Source of the DNA: Strobilurus pachycystidiatus
Taxonomy: Eukaryota > Basidiomycota > Agaricomycetes > Agaricales > Physalacriaceae
Direction: 5' to 3'
Assembly (NCBI GenBank): GCA_019915135.1
Contig: JAHLMK010000005.1
Coordinates: 930,001 to 994,000 of the forward strand
Length of the DNA: 64,000 nucleotides
Shown: piece by piece, positions 35,801 through 49,440 of the stretch
How positions within the stretch are numbered: the stretch's first letter is position 1
Layout: the number at the start of each line of letters is the position of its first letter
The notes under the pieces: model-generated
Told to the model about the DNA's origin: nothing
The model's input: only the letters and a program-made list of their open reading frames with translations
Databases searched by the model: none
Translations under genes and position numbers: made by a program

Positions 35801-36050
35801 GGCCTGTGCCTGTACCAGGGAACGGAGCGTACGGTGTGGACCACTCATCCCGGGCATTAGCAAAGCGGCTTGCACCCGGTCCTGGCGCCCAGTTGTTCAC
35901 GGGCACGTCGTAGTCATCAACAGGACCAGGACCAGGACCGGCGCGGTGGTATCGTTCACGCTCACCAGAGTAGGCGTATCTGTCGACGGGAAGCTCTGCT
36001 GCGCGCCAGGAGTCGACGTCCTGGGTGGACCTGTAGGATGACTTTTTCAT
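32874..36050 (-). CDS. CTK1: CTD kinase catalytic subunit (CDK12/Ctk1-type cyclin-dependent kinase)
   Basis: Six exons (36050-35278, 35218-34741, 34689-33780, 33731-33188, 33133-32999, 32949-32874) give 971 residues. The first about 650 are low complexity: Arg/Ser/Asp-rich, then Pro-rich with tandem PPSSVPLI units. The kinase domain follows: GEGTFGKV (about 658-665), VALKRIRME, HRDIKGSNILL, DFGLARFY, a CDK-type activation loop with TNRVITLWYRPPELL, and WSAGCIMLELYTKKPVF. Ctk1 phosphorylates Ser2 of the RNA polymerase II CTD repeats. The PITAIRE-helix equivalent reads PVTAMREI. An in-frame upstream ATG at 36188 would add 46 residues but lies only 18 bp from the divergent copper transporter start, so I prefer 36050. 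Confidence 0.9.
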
Positions 36051-36206
36051 GGCGCGGCCGTCGGGCGATCTAGACAGACGGCGGCGGTGCGCGTGCTGGT
36101 GGTGGATCAGAATGATGTCGTGGGAATCTCGGGCCTTGGCACATACATCTCTCACTTCTATCTCTGACACGTTCTCATCTCTACACAACTACATCGACCG
36201 GCCACC

Positions 36207-36801
36207 ATGGACCACGGAAACCACGACATGCCCATGGCTCGGTGCTCGATGAACATGCTCTGGAACACGCAGATCAAGAACACCTGCATCGTCTTCCGCA
36301 GCTGGCACATCCACTCCGGCTTCCAGTTCGCCTTGTCCCTCGTCGCCATCGCGCTGCTCGGCATGGCGTTCGAGTACCTCCGCGTGCTGCAGCGCAGTCT
36401 CGATACGCATATTGCATTGCAATCCAAGAGCACCAGTCGCGGCAGGGAGGAGGCGGTGACACTCTTGGGCGGGAAGCAGCTCGTTGCGTGCGTAGCAACA
36501 TCCCCATCCTCTTCCAATATGCTTGTTCTCACATCGTACCCATGGCAGTGTCCCCGTATCACCCAAGTACCGACTCACCCGCGCCCTGCTCTACGGCGTG
36601 TCGGTGTTCACCTCCTTCTTCCTCATGCTCGTCTTCATGACATACAACGTGTGTCCCGTTCCCCGTTTCATATCGTTGCTTATTGACCGCTCTTAGGCAT
36701 ACCTTATCGTGGCAGTGGTACTCGGAGCGGCTGTCGGGCACTATGTATTCAATCCGGAGTTGCTCCCGGTGGCGGCAGACAAGGGTGTGGCGTGCCATTA
36801 G
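36207..36801 (+). CDS. Ctr-family high-affinity copper transporter
   Basis: Three exons (36207-36487, 36549-36648, 36697-36801) give 161 residues. The short Met/His N-terminus (MDHGNHDMPMARCSMNM) would gather copper outside the membrane. Three helices follow. The second carries the MxxxM filter (MLVFM) and the third GxxxG packing (GAAVG), both diagnostic of Ctr trimers that carry Cu(I). The tail ends in Cys-His (VACH), like the usual cytosolic copper hand-off motif. Small size and a central basic loop match fungal Ctr2/Ctr3-like proteins. It is divergent from CTK1 with 156 bp between starts. The family is certain; the membrane (plasma or vacuole) is not known. Confidence 0.93.
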
Positions 36802-36944
36802 GGTGCTTTAGTTAGATGTGGTTCACATTTGTAATATAATTGGGAGGCGAACAAGTTACAAGGTTGGCAGAGTACTTGATATGAAATACGTGGACAAGTC
36901 GCGCGATCGGAGAGCCGATTGATCGTTGCCTCCGTTCCACCATC

Positions 36945-39724
36945 ATGCAGTCACTCCGCACTCGACGCTCGCAGGCGCCCGCCCCGCGCAAGGCGCAGCG
37001 CTCCGGCACCAAGCTCGTCAACCGCAACGACTCTTCCCGCAAGTCTCGCGTCGATGACAGGATCAAGAAGCGCATGTCTATGCGCTATGCCGACATCTCC
37101 GGCCCCGTCGACGTGCCCCCAATGCCGCCCATGCCTACAATGGGCAGGGTGCGGGAGGACGACGAGGACGACGTAGTGTACAATGCGAGGAGCGCACCTC
37201 GGGATGCGCCGACGGCGGAGGATGATAAGAAACTGCTGGACAAGGATGACTTCGATCCGGATGCTTGTGCGTACTAGTGGGTATGACGGTGTTGTGCATC
37301 TTGAATGAAATGGATCTAGATTTGCGGACCAAGATGGCCAATTCGACCGAAGCGGAGGTCAAGTCACTGCAGTCCTCCCTGCGCGGCGCCAAAGAGGACA
37401 CAGCAGCGGACTTGCAGAAGAACGTCTTCAAAAAGTGCGCAGTCCATTCTCAGTATCATCAGTCATTATGAATTAATCCCTACTTGCAGCTATGCCGAAT
37501 TCGTGCTGATCTCCAAGGAAATCTCCACGCTCGAGAACGAGTTGTTAGAGCTGAAAGAGTCCCTGTCCGAATACAAGTCCATGCCCTCCCTGCTGCACAT
37601 TCCCGACCCCACCACGTCCTCCTCCGCCAACATGTCCTCGTACCGCCGCTCGAGCGTCGCGGACCTGCGCGTCATGTACTACAACCAGATGCAGACCCTG
37701 CATGCGCAGATCGAGGGCTCCGCAAAGTTCGCGCCTACGACGCCCGGGCGGCACGTCGTCGGCGAGGTCGACGGCGTGCTTGCGCTCAATGCGGCGACGT
37801 ATAAGGTTGTGGGGAAGGTTAAGTTTGTGGTCTTGGACGATGCGGTGCTGGTTGCGAAGCGAAGGCGGCGGAATGGGGATGGCGCGGATGGGAGAGGGAG
37901 CGAAGGAAAGCTGGTCGCGGAGCGGGCGTGGCCGTTGAGTGAGATGCTCGTTTTGGATACGAAAGACTCGCCTAGTACGTCCTCCTTCGAGCTTCCATAC
38001 GCGTCGCTAATTTGTCCGTCAAGGTATGACGAACGTCTTCAAGATTCGACACGGAAAGGAGACGCATGTCTATCGCACGGAGACTCCGGCGGACAAGAAG
38101 TCGCTCCTCAGCCAACTGCGGCACGTCGCTGAGGAACTCGCTGCCAAGAAGCGTAAAGAACGTGAAGGGGAGCACGAGCGGAGGAAGAGTATGTGGCAGG
38201 GCGGGGCTGCTACTGCTATGGATGTAAGCCTTCTACACTTTCCTGATTGTTTGTCTGACGATATGGCCTATTTAGCGCATGTCGACGTACAACGCAGAAT
38301 GGATGTCCGAGCTCGCGAAGAAGGCGGGCGAGACATCAGGGTCAGATGCGAAAGAGAAGACGGAACGCGACGCTCGATGGACTAGTGAATTCGCAGACGA
38401 GCTGACTGTGGCTATCTCATTGCGGGAGTGGGAAAAAGCCGTTGCTTTGGTGGAAGAAGGTCTTATCCCATATTCTTGGACTAGTACTGTCAAAACTCAT
38501 CAGGGACTCAGGAAACTCCAAGCTACCCACAATACCACCACTGGCCGCGAAGTTACCGGCGCTGACTGCCCAGTTGACATCAGCTCTACTATCGTCGCTA
38601 GCAATGCCTTCGAACAAGAAGTCTTCCGTGACTATGCTCATCGGCCTTCTGCTCCGCTTAAATGCGGGCCCCGCAGCGAAGTCGACCTTTTTGAAGATGC
38701 GCTCACAGGTAATCAAGCACCTCATACGAAAGATCCGGTTCGAGGGGCATATCGGGGCATACATTGGCGATCTGGCTATTGTGACGTTTACTGCTATCAA
38801 GCATACGGCGGATTGGTTCTTGGCGAGTTTCAAGGAGAATGAGGCTGCTAGTAGTGAGTTTCCTGCGACCTCGACCATTGATTGATGGGAAGAACTAATT
38901 GGATTGCGTAGCTTTCATCGACTGGGCGAGGTTGCAGATGGAGAGTTACTGCGATACTTTCAAGAAGCAGGTTTTCAGCGCTGATGTGGAGGACAAGGTT
39001 ATCGATGAGGCGAAGAAGATAACGTATTTGCAGAGTCGCAAGGTCAGTTGTCTCGATACGTACATGGCAAACGAAAATAACGTGCCAATAGTTACTCGAA
39101 GACTATGGGCTTGATTTTCGATTTCTCCTCGACGACCTCCTTGTGGACGGTGCGAAGCCTGCGGAACTGCGTCCGGCGCCGGCGCGGCTGACGATGAGCG
39201 AGGTGCAGCTGAAACCCCGCCCTCCGAAGCTTGCCACCAAGCTCTCGTCGCCGACGATCAGCAACTACACCCGGCGCTCACCCACTCCCAGCGCCAACGC
39301 CAGCGCGTCGTCCTCGTCCTCCAACGCCACCGTCACACAATCAGCCGCCCCGATGCCCTCTTCGGGAGCGATGTCCTCCGCCTCAGTGTACGCACCCACA
39401 CCTTCGTACGAAGTCCCACCCATGCCTCGTGCTCGAACGCCATCATCGTCCACCACCGCCAGCAACCCGCCAATGTCTGCCCCGGTGACGAGAGTGCCTT
39501 TGGCGTCGCCCGTGCCGAGGCGGACGCGCTCGCCGCCGCCTAGTGCTGGTGCGTCGCCCTTGAGGCCCGGGACGGCGGGGAGCGTGAGGGGAGAGAGGGA
39601 TAGACCACCACGGTCGGCGAGGGCGAGTCCGGCGCCACCACCACGTTCACATAATAGGCCTGGGAGCTCGGTTAGCCATAGGCCGCCCCCGGTTGCGGTG
39701 CCTACACATGATGGAATGTTTTGA
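36945..39724 (+). CDS. EXO84: Exocyst complex subunit Exo84
   Basis: Eight exons (36945-37266, 37320-37434, 37490-37974, 38024-38223, 38276-38459, 38512-38853, 38912-39042, 39092-39724) give 803 residues. A basic, disordered N-terminus leads to a coiled segment typical of Exo84 (DPDAYLRTKMANSTEAEVKS ... FVLISKEISTLENELLELK). A PH-like domain follows (DGVLALN ... FKIRHGKETHVYR), then the Exo84 C-terminal helical bundle (ADELTVAISLREWEKAVALV, RKIRFEGHIGAYIGDLAIV, HTADWFLASFKENEA). The last about 190 residues are Ser/Pro-rich. The exocyst tethers secretory vesicles at the plasma membrane, which in fungi means the growing tip. The gene is convergent with LDB17. Confidence 0.92.
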
Positions 39725-40011
39725 GTGAACTTCGGAGTAAGTAGCACGCGTTCGAATTCTTGTACTGTATACCTGACGATTCTATTATTGTACTCATTTG
39801 AGACTGAGCATTTGTATTGGTTATGATAATAGCAGACGGAGATTGCTTGATTTCTCCACGGCTCTCAAACCAAGTACAATTGGGCATAAAGTCAGGTTTG
39901 TTGGTGCATCAAATATATTTTGGCCATCTAATGAAACATAGATGTCCTATGGTGAAAACGAAGGGTGGTATTGAAAAAAGAAGCAAAGCCGCAAGAAAAT
40001 ACGACACAGTC

Positions 40012-42150
40012 TCAAGTATGTACATTGTTTAAGGGACTGGAAGATTTAATCGTTGTGAAGACCGTTGTCCCGTTTGCTTTGCCAACGGGAATCGCAGGTG
40101 GCTTCCGTCTCTTGGGAGGAGCTGGAGGCTCTCGCCGCTGCTTAACGCTATCGCGGTGGCGCAGAAACGTGCTCCCGTCCTGGGCAGATTCAGGATGTCC
40201 TCCAAAGTCGAGGTCTGCAGGAGAATTCGGCACAGACCGTACCGCGAGTTCCTTGCGCATCGTCGTAGTCGCTACAGCCAGGTCGCTCCCCGTTTCCGAG
40301 CTAGCATAACCACTCAGAGTCTTCCGAGACGCATGCACCCCGTCGATATGCGCCGATTCCGCAGTTCCCTTCCTCTTTGGCGCGGTTGGTGTTCTAGCCT
40401 TCGCTAGACTCGTCTCACTCCCCCGCCTGGCATCTAAGTTGTTCAAGTACTCTGCGCTGCGGCTAGTCTTGAGGGACCGGGTCGTCGACGTCGATGATGA
40501 GGCCGGGACACCGAGATGCGATCGACTGTGCGCGACAGCACCACCACCATCACTGGCCGGTGGGCTCGTCTTCTCGGCCTTACGCAGGCCCACACACCAG
40601 TCTCCGCCTAGACATCGCTCTACCAGTCTCCGTGTCGTGGGATTGATATCGCGGATGACCTCGTTCCTGACTAAGGACTCGAGGGCATACTTGATTTGGG
40701 GGCGCTTGTAAGGGGTGTCATGGAGTTGGGTCTTTGTCAGAAGGGGGTGCAGGACGCGTAGATATGTGTGTCGAAGCTGAGCTTTGGTCAGTGATCAGAC
40801 GCCAAGAGAAGAATGATAGCAACTTACAGACTCGCTATCATCATCAAGATCGACCACTTCCCGAAGAAAGACATCCACCAGAACACACAGATCGTTCGTG
40901 TAAAAATACTCCGAGGTGCCCTTTGTTGTGAACAGCAGGTAGATGAGTTTGAGGACCAGAAGTTGCATACACAGGTCGTCCGGTGTGCGCTCTGAAAGAC
41001 GCTAAGTAAAAAAAAAGACACACAACAGTATAATTCAATTACCTGCTCGATTCAACATATAGATCATATTCTCGCCGAACGTCTTGCTAGAGCCTAGTCT
41101 TCGCATCAACACACGTAGCACGCGATTCTTGGACTCGTGAACGGTAGCGGCAACTTCGTTGATAGAAGCGACCATGAACTGTTCGTTCAACGCTACCTGA
41201 AAACCGTATAAGCTCCGAAATGAACGTCTATAAAAACACGCACGATGAGCCTAATGACTGAATAGTTGAACGATTCGTCGTGCATGTGCTTGGTTTGCTC
41301 AACCAAGTCAAACAAGTAATCAATGAACGGATCGTCAAATACGCCTATTGATGTGATGAGAATGTCCCGACGCGGAAAAGATTGGGGCCCACGTAGTTCA
41401 TTCGCGCTCAGCTTCTGCCACCTGCACATTTCGTAGAGCAGCCGCACACAGAGGCTCCGCAACTTGGCCTCTATGACCACATTTCCTGTGCCGTCGCCGG
41501 TCCCAAAGTATACTTCCTCGATATCCGGGTCAATCTCGACCAACACGTGGTCCATCAGCAGCGGAATCAGCGGTTGCCAGCGCTTCGGGGAGCGGTACAT
41601 GTTGGTTTTGCGTTTGCCATAGCTGAGTAGAGCGTTGTAGACGACGTATTGACAGTGAGGGTTCGTGTTCTAATGTGGCGTCAGCGAAGGGGTTGTGATT
41701 GAGGAGGATGGTGGGGTACAGTTTGAGCGGTGTCCGTTAAACTGTCACACATTCTCTCGGAATGGAAGGCAAATAGCTCTGAGCCCAGGAGGAGCCCACA
41801 AGCGTGTTCCATTTGCAGAGGGCTTTGAAGATATTGTTCTTCCCGTCACTGTCAACCAAGAGCTGAATGCACACGAACAGCAGGCGCACCGTGATAAGTC
41901 GAGCATAATGCTAGCCATCTGATGAGCATTGCATCGAGTTGCTGTAGGGTAGGAACCTTTGTCGGAAGCGTCAAAACATCCTCGAGCTCTAAAGCACACG
42001 CCTCAGCACCACAAGCGAGAATGTTGAGCTGAATGCTGGCGCACCTGACCAGAACTGTTGTGCATTCTCGACAACGTACACGATCCCAAACTCATCCGCA
42101 ATGGCCGCCGAAGTATCAAGCATTGTAGACGTCGAGGCAAAGGAGGACAT
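40012..42150 (-). CDS. LDB17: SPIN90/Ldb17-family actin regulator
   Basis: Eight exons (42150-42045, 41988-41957, 41910-41749, 41669-41393, 41344-41244, 41196-41043, 40991-40828, 40776-40012) give 586 residues. The SPIN90/Ldb17 leucine-rich (armadillo-like) domain is clear: LLFVCIQLLVDSDGKNNIFK, YVVYNALLSYGKRKTNMYRS, KRWQPLIPLLMDHV, VFDDPFIDYLFDLVEQ, NRAERTPDDLCMQLLVLKL, and HTYLRVLHPLLTKTQ. The last about 170 residues are Ser/Thr/Pro-rich with Lys clusters and PAPPKRRKPPAIP, a possible SH3 ligand. In yeasts Ldb17/Dip1 sits at endocytic actin patches, and Dip1 activates Arp2/3 to seed linear filaments. The second exon is only 32 bp and its boundaries are the least certain. Confidence 0.88.
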
Positions 42151-42468
42151 GGGGGTCAGCAGTCAATCCGACTCGGCATATCAGTGTGAACGAGGCTAAA
42201 GATGGATGCTTGGATTTGGCGATGTGTCCACATTTAGGGGGCTGACTAAGAAACACCACGAAATCCGCCAATCTTGAAGATGCTATCATCTGTGCCTTGT
42301 TAAAACTAGCCCATGTCCGAACCAAGCTTCAAGCCGACAATTTGCAGTCGCCAAGCGGTTCGTCGAGAGAGCGATATGTGATGCATAATATACAAGATGT
42401 GCCGGAAGTACAATACAGTATCCAAGATATAAATTACACGACACTCCCTTAGCATTCCTACCAGATTC

Positions 42469-45400
42469 CTACCAAGCATCATCATCGAACCGTTCCAAGA
42501 TGGCATTCGAGTCCTCCACGTCCTTCTGCGCCTTCTTCCGCATATAGAATATGGGGCAATCTTTACTTGTGCATAACACGTCCTGAAATGGCCCCTAATC
42601 AATATCATCGAACTACAGAAAAAGAGGACCAGAATATTTACCTGATGCAACGAACCCTGGCACCGCTGGCACTGAGTCCACAGCCGCGAGAAGCGCACCT
42701 GCAGCTCCGATGTCGTAGACACCTGCTTCTGAAAAAGCTCCCCCATCCGGGGGCGGCAGTTGTTGCACACCGCGCCGTTCTTATTGCTGTTCGTCGCGCG
42801 GAGCTGCGTCTTGCACCCAAGGCATGTCACGGTCTTCACCGCAAACTTCATCAGACCCCCTACTGTCGGTGTGGCGATCTGGATTGTCCGGGTATGGTCC
42901 CCAGATACTGAGAATCAAGATATATCAGATTCGTGAAAGGATAAAATATGTAGGAGGGCATAGACATACATAGTGAACTTGCTTTATCCTTGAGAATAGG
43001 TTCGAAAATCCTCATTAGCGGTTTGGAAAGCTGATTCTCGAGGTAATAACGCGTGTCGATGGGTATGCTGTTCTCCAGGACGTAGATGGGATCTTCCGAC
43101 TTTTCGTACGCGGCGGCACCTTTGATTCCCTTGATGATAACGTACGCGACACGGTCGCCCAGCGCCGGCGCGGAGCCCGCATCGCGCTGCTTCATCCGCT
43201 CCGCCAGCTCGACGTGTGCTTGCTTTCCAGCGTAATCTGTGAGTTGTTCTTAGTGACGGAAGACTCAAAAAACACGCGCGACTACGAACCGGTCTTAGAC
43301 AGAGCCTTCGTGATAACGAGCTGTGACATATCCACCTTGTTCTGCAAAAGATCTGAGATTGTCTGCTTCGTATAACTGGGAGAGAGTTGCTGGTTAGTTT
43401 GGATTATACAAGATAATCGACATGACTTACTCCTCCGCAGCGCGGACATCCCGGTCAATCAGCATCTTATGCAAGCAGGTCTCGATGACCGTCGAGACGA
43501 GACGACAATTGTCTCTTCTTACAGTCTACAGAACCGTCAATGACCTACTCAACTCTAGAACACTTTAGAACCGAAGCTCACCTCAATACCCTTCGAGTCC
43601 ATCTTGTCCCACTTCTCCGGACGCGTCCAATACAATCCCGCATACCGCTTCTTGCTGATCAGCAAGTACGGGAAATACACCTTCTCGAACTCGAGCTTGA
43701 TGGGCTTGACGAACTTCTGGGTGACGAGTTCCGCGGCCTCTGCCCCAAGCTCCATCACCCGCTTCAGGTCTGACGGTCCAAACTTCACCATGACGGAGTC
43801 GGTATCACCATAGATGACCTCAGCGTCGTGCGTAAAGCCGTTGGCGGTGCTATAGTGCGCTTCGACTTCCTTGAGGGTGGAAAGATAGTCAGAGAGTGTT
43901 CGTGCTCAAGGAGATGTTGAAGGACGAACCGACTTGGTCTTCTCAATCATTTGACGTCCGTAGGAAGTGACACTAGACGAGATAGCCAGACATGGAAGTT
44001 TCCCAATAGTCGCGCCAGTGAATCCGTATACGGAGTTGGCACTGATCTACAGATAATTCAAAGCGTCAGCCCCGGCCTCCAAATACGAGCAATGAAAATC
44101 TAAGACCTTTAGAGCCAACTGTCGCCCATCAAGCACAGCCCTCTTGAAAGGGTCAGTCTCTTTCTTCAAGTCGGCTTTGGCGCGTTTCCTGGCAGAGATG
44201 AGATCCTCGAGGACAGTGGGCAGCAGCCCTTTCCTCTTATTTGACTTGACGAAGAAATCTGAATCGATGTCCATCAGTAGCCCGACCCAAGGAGTAACAC
44301 TGGTAATCACGAACCATTGTTCGGCGTTTGGATGTAGTCAACGTCCTTCTCCAGCTTCAGCCTATCAATGGTCGGTCTGTCCAACAGCGTGGTGTAACAC
44401 AGATTGTGCGCCATCATGATCGATGGGTACAGCGAGCTGAAATCTAGCGTCGCGATGGGCGAGTCGTAGTAGCCCTTCTTGGGCTCGATGACGGTGGCTC
44501 CTTCATATTGATCGTCTGAACCTGGAATGGAAGTCAGAAAGGAGAATGAGAGGAGTTCAAAGAGAAATATTTACCTTCGCCTTTCAGCGCAGGAATGACA
44601 TAACCCTCCTCGTTTGCCTTCCTAAAGAGCTGTGATAGCACCTTGATAGACTGCCCACGCGCAAGAAGGTAGTTGAATGGAACGCCAGTGACCCTCGACA
44701 TCTCCACGTAGTTGACGAAGCACATCAGTTTGTCCAGCAGGCGTTGCGGTAGGTATGCATCCTACAAAAGCTTGAACAATTCTGCGAGGAAAGAAAGGCA
44801 AGGCGGTGCCAACCTTCAGACAATAAACCGCCAATCTTCTCCTCGATTCTGCCGTTCCGTTCTGCAAGTCTGTGATGACCGAGTGATGCACATCCTCCTT
44901 CTGCTCCCCGAGAAACTGAGCACAGACAGCGTTGAGTGTGTAGCTTCGCAGCTTGTGTTCCCGCTGCATGAACTGTAGCACATCAAGCTGCAGCCGTCCA
45001 TCCAGCGGCGTGTCCTTCGAATCGCGCTGCCCGTAAGCCTTGGAAGAAAAGTGTGTACTTTGGGTCTTGGTTTCCGTGTCTGAAGAAAGAAGTGAGCATA
45101 GAAATTACCAGGAAGGAGGTGGTCCAAACACACGCATCAATCGCCCGAGGTAGGGAAAAGACTTGATCTTCAGTGCTTGGGCACGTTCCAGAAGATAAGG
45201 AAAATCGAAGCCTGCAATGTTATAGCCAATGACCACGTCCGGATCGACCTCCTCAACAAAGTCACGCCAGTTCATGAGCATCTCCGCTTCGTGTTTAGAG
45301 GAGATAACTTGGGTTCCCACAATGTGCGAGCAGGTGTCGAGGGTAAATATGTTCCGGATGAATGGCTGGGATTCACCTGGAGTAGATTGTGAGGAGTTAA

Positions 45401-46938
45401 ACAATGCAAAGAGGGAAGAGCGGCACTTACCTTGGCGGGTGACCATGTTGGCGATCTGAATGACAGGGTCCTTCTCCGCCTCTGGGAAAATGCCCTTACG
45501 CCCAGCGCATTCAATATCGAAGCTTAGGATGCGTAGTGGCGCGATTCGCGACCAATTGCCATCCGGCGCGTGTGATTCGAACGCATCCCACCTGAGATGA
45601 TCATTATTGGCGAGTTGGGAAAGATCATGAGGTGAACGCACTTCATATTGATCTCAATCTGGCACTGAGAGCGCCTCTGCTGGTCAGAAATGATGTGATA
45701 CTTCTTCGCGGGCACCGTTATCCAGTTCATGCCAACCACCTGTAGAAGAAAATTCAACGTGATGTTAATTAACGCGTCAAAGAACCGAAACATACCTTCG
45801 TATCTATCATAAACCTGAGCGTGTAAGCGATGTTGCTCTCGAAGGTCGCGACAGGCTCGCCGTCCTCGCGGTAAAAGTGACCCCGAAAGTCACATTTGTT
45901 TTTCTCGAAAATGCGTGGATAAACAAAAAGATATTGTCAGTACGTGGCTTGGCAGATGAGGAGCAAGGTTGGAGTGTAATTGGATTGAAGAGAAAGCTCA
46001 ACCCAGGAATCGGTAAAAGCGGGCAATGGTGTAGACGGTGGGTGAGGAGGGAAGAGGATGAGTTACTCATCTCGGAGTTTGGGCACGTTCCGCTGTTCGT
46101 TGAGCGTGATCTTGATGAAGGGCACATAGTCGTCGCTCTTGTATCCCCAGAGGTTGCGGCGCTTAACGATCTGTAGCTTTGTGACGCCGTAAACGCCAAT
46201 AGCGTCCTGCAAGTGCCCATGTCAGCGGTCGCGTTCAGGGCAAGTGACTTCGCGTCGAAGGGACAAGAACAACCACAAGACGCACATTAAGATATGTCCT
46301 AAAGTCGTCAAGATCTTCTGCGAGGAACCCGCGCGGCTGTGCGACGTAGAAGTATGGTGAGAAGTCGGTGATGTGCGCCATTACGCTGTTCCCGGTCTAC
46401 CCAGCATAAGAGCAAATCAGAAACGGAGAGGATACTTTGACGTACCTCGGTGACACCATACATCCTCAAAATGACTACTCCTCGGTCGTTCGCCTCTTCC
46501 ACGTCGATCTGCTGGAACACTGAAGACGCGTAAGCCGCGAATAGAAATATTGCAGAGAGGGTACACACCAAGATCATCTTCATTCGCGTCGAGCGCGGGA
46601 ACTGGCGGACGGGCCCACTTGTTTGCGCCGCCTTCTGCGTCTGGACCGCGATGTGAAGATGGAGTACTTTTCGTAAATGAGAGCGTGACGCACTGGGGTC
46701 GTCCCCATTCCCATCCTTAATTCTCGCAAGTTGTTCTGAAAAGGACAAAGGGGGCTCCTGGGATGCGAGGGGCTTTTGTGACGCGAGGCGCCGTTTCTTG
46801 GACGCGGGCTCGGCGTCGCTGTCGGTGGCATCCCTGTGTGGTGAGACGCGTTCAGCGGTGTATTGTTTGCGCGACAAGAGACGATAGGCACCTTTGGCGG
46901 ACGAGAGGCACGTTTTCTTTGCTGGATGGGACGGCCAT
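42469..46938 (-). CDS. POL3: DNA polymerase delta catalytic subunit
   Basis: I read 21 exons from the ATG at 46938 to the TAG at 42471-42469, about 1079 residues. Exonuclease motifs: [24 protein letters not shown] and YCLKDAYL. Polymerase motifs: DFSSLYPSI (A), ANSVYGFTG (B), YGDTDSVM (C). The C-terminus has the CysA zinc motif (CLGC ... CNNC) and the CysB cluster (CQRC ... CTSKDC) that holds Fe-S and binds the accessory subunit. Pol delta is the main lagging-strand replicase with proofreading. My exon lengths sum to 3239, one base short of an open frame. The gap falls at the exon 6/7 junction (donor at 46066, acceptor before 45903), where the next exon begins with a run of five A; six would restore frame. 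Allelic frameshift, assembly error or unusual splicing are all possible. Divergent from RVB1 by 118 bp. Confidence 0.93.
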
Positions 46939-47056
46939 GGTGGAGGAAAGAGAGAAACGCGTTAGGACACGGTTTAGTCAGCAGACTCCTAGTTGTCCGT
47001 GTTTTTGCCTGGTTTTTGCCGTGTTTGGTTCCCCGACTAATTTGCGCCGAACCACG
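46939..47056. promoter_or_regulatory. Bidirectional promoter between POL3 and RVB1
   Basis: 118 bp separate the two divergent start codons, so replication and chromatin-remodelling genes share one promoter region. I see no obvious TATA box. Confidence 0.5.
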
Positions 47057-48772
<1,716 letters not shown>

Positions 48773-49113
48773 ATTGTAATTACTGATGTAGCGCTTTTGG
48801 CGGTGTGTAAATATAATGTACTTTCGTTTTGATTTTCATCATCGTCAGATATGCCCTATCGTTTTCCTTCTGCTTGGGAGGGGACTACTTACTGGGTAGT
48901 ACCAATTCTAAGTTTGCACATAGTACACTGCTACATCGCCGTACACACTCATTGTTCGCGTCTCAAAGTCTGGCTAAGCGGTCGCGAGGCGCGTCTTACC
49001 ATCGAGCTGGCCTAGACGGCGGATGCAGACACCAGAGATGTCAGGCCTTATAGTATCTAGTACAATAGTACAGATCCCTTTCTCGGTGCCAGAGCAGAAG
49101 TGCCGCGCTCAAT

Positions 49114-49380
49114 TTGGATGCAAGATGCGTCCTAAAGCTTGTGATGGTATATTATACTCAAGCCTCACCGTCACCTTCGTCATCCGTCAGCTCTTCGCCT
49201 TGCCGAACACCTACATGGCGATCACAGCCCTCCCGGCGAGCCCATGCATTGCCATCCGTGTACGGTTGCACTCTGAAGGGTACGAACAACGTCAACGTCG
49301 AGCTGCAACAGGATCATGATCAGGACAACGTGGTTCATGTGGAGGAAGATGGACGTACTATCCTTGTTCCCCAACATTGA
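49114..49380 (+). CDS. Possible small protein or 3' exon, unrecognised
   Basis: An open frame of 88 residues ends in an acidic stretch that looks coding (NVELQQDHDQDNVVHVEEDG then RTILVPQH). The first half is Ser/Pro-rich. I know no family for it. It lies between the convergent RVB1 and DHHC genes and could be an independent small gene or chance. Confidence 0.3.
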   Translation: MDARCVLKLVMVYYTQASPSPSSSVSSSPCRTPTWRSQPSRRAHALPSVYGCTLKGTNNVNVELQQDHDQDNVVHVEEDGRTILVPQH

Positions 49381-49440
49381 AGAACAGTTGAAGATTTCGA
49401 AGTTTTCTGTGTAGAGTTAGATGCCCATGTTGAAGGATGT

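Noticed and set aside
38460..38511. EXO84 intron ending at the first CAG (38503)
   Set aside because: The next frame would be wrong. The second AG (38511) gives EEGNSKLPTIPP and an open frame.
41881..41960. Continuous LDB17 reading with LPTKVPTLQQLDAMLIRW
   Set aside because: The peptide looks natural, but the frame fails before the conserved LLFVCIQLLVD. Using a 46-bp intron (41956-41911) keeps the frame.
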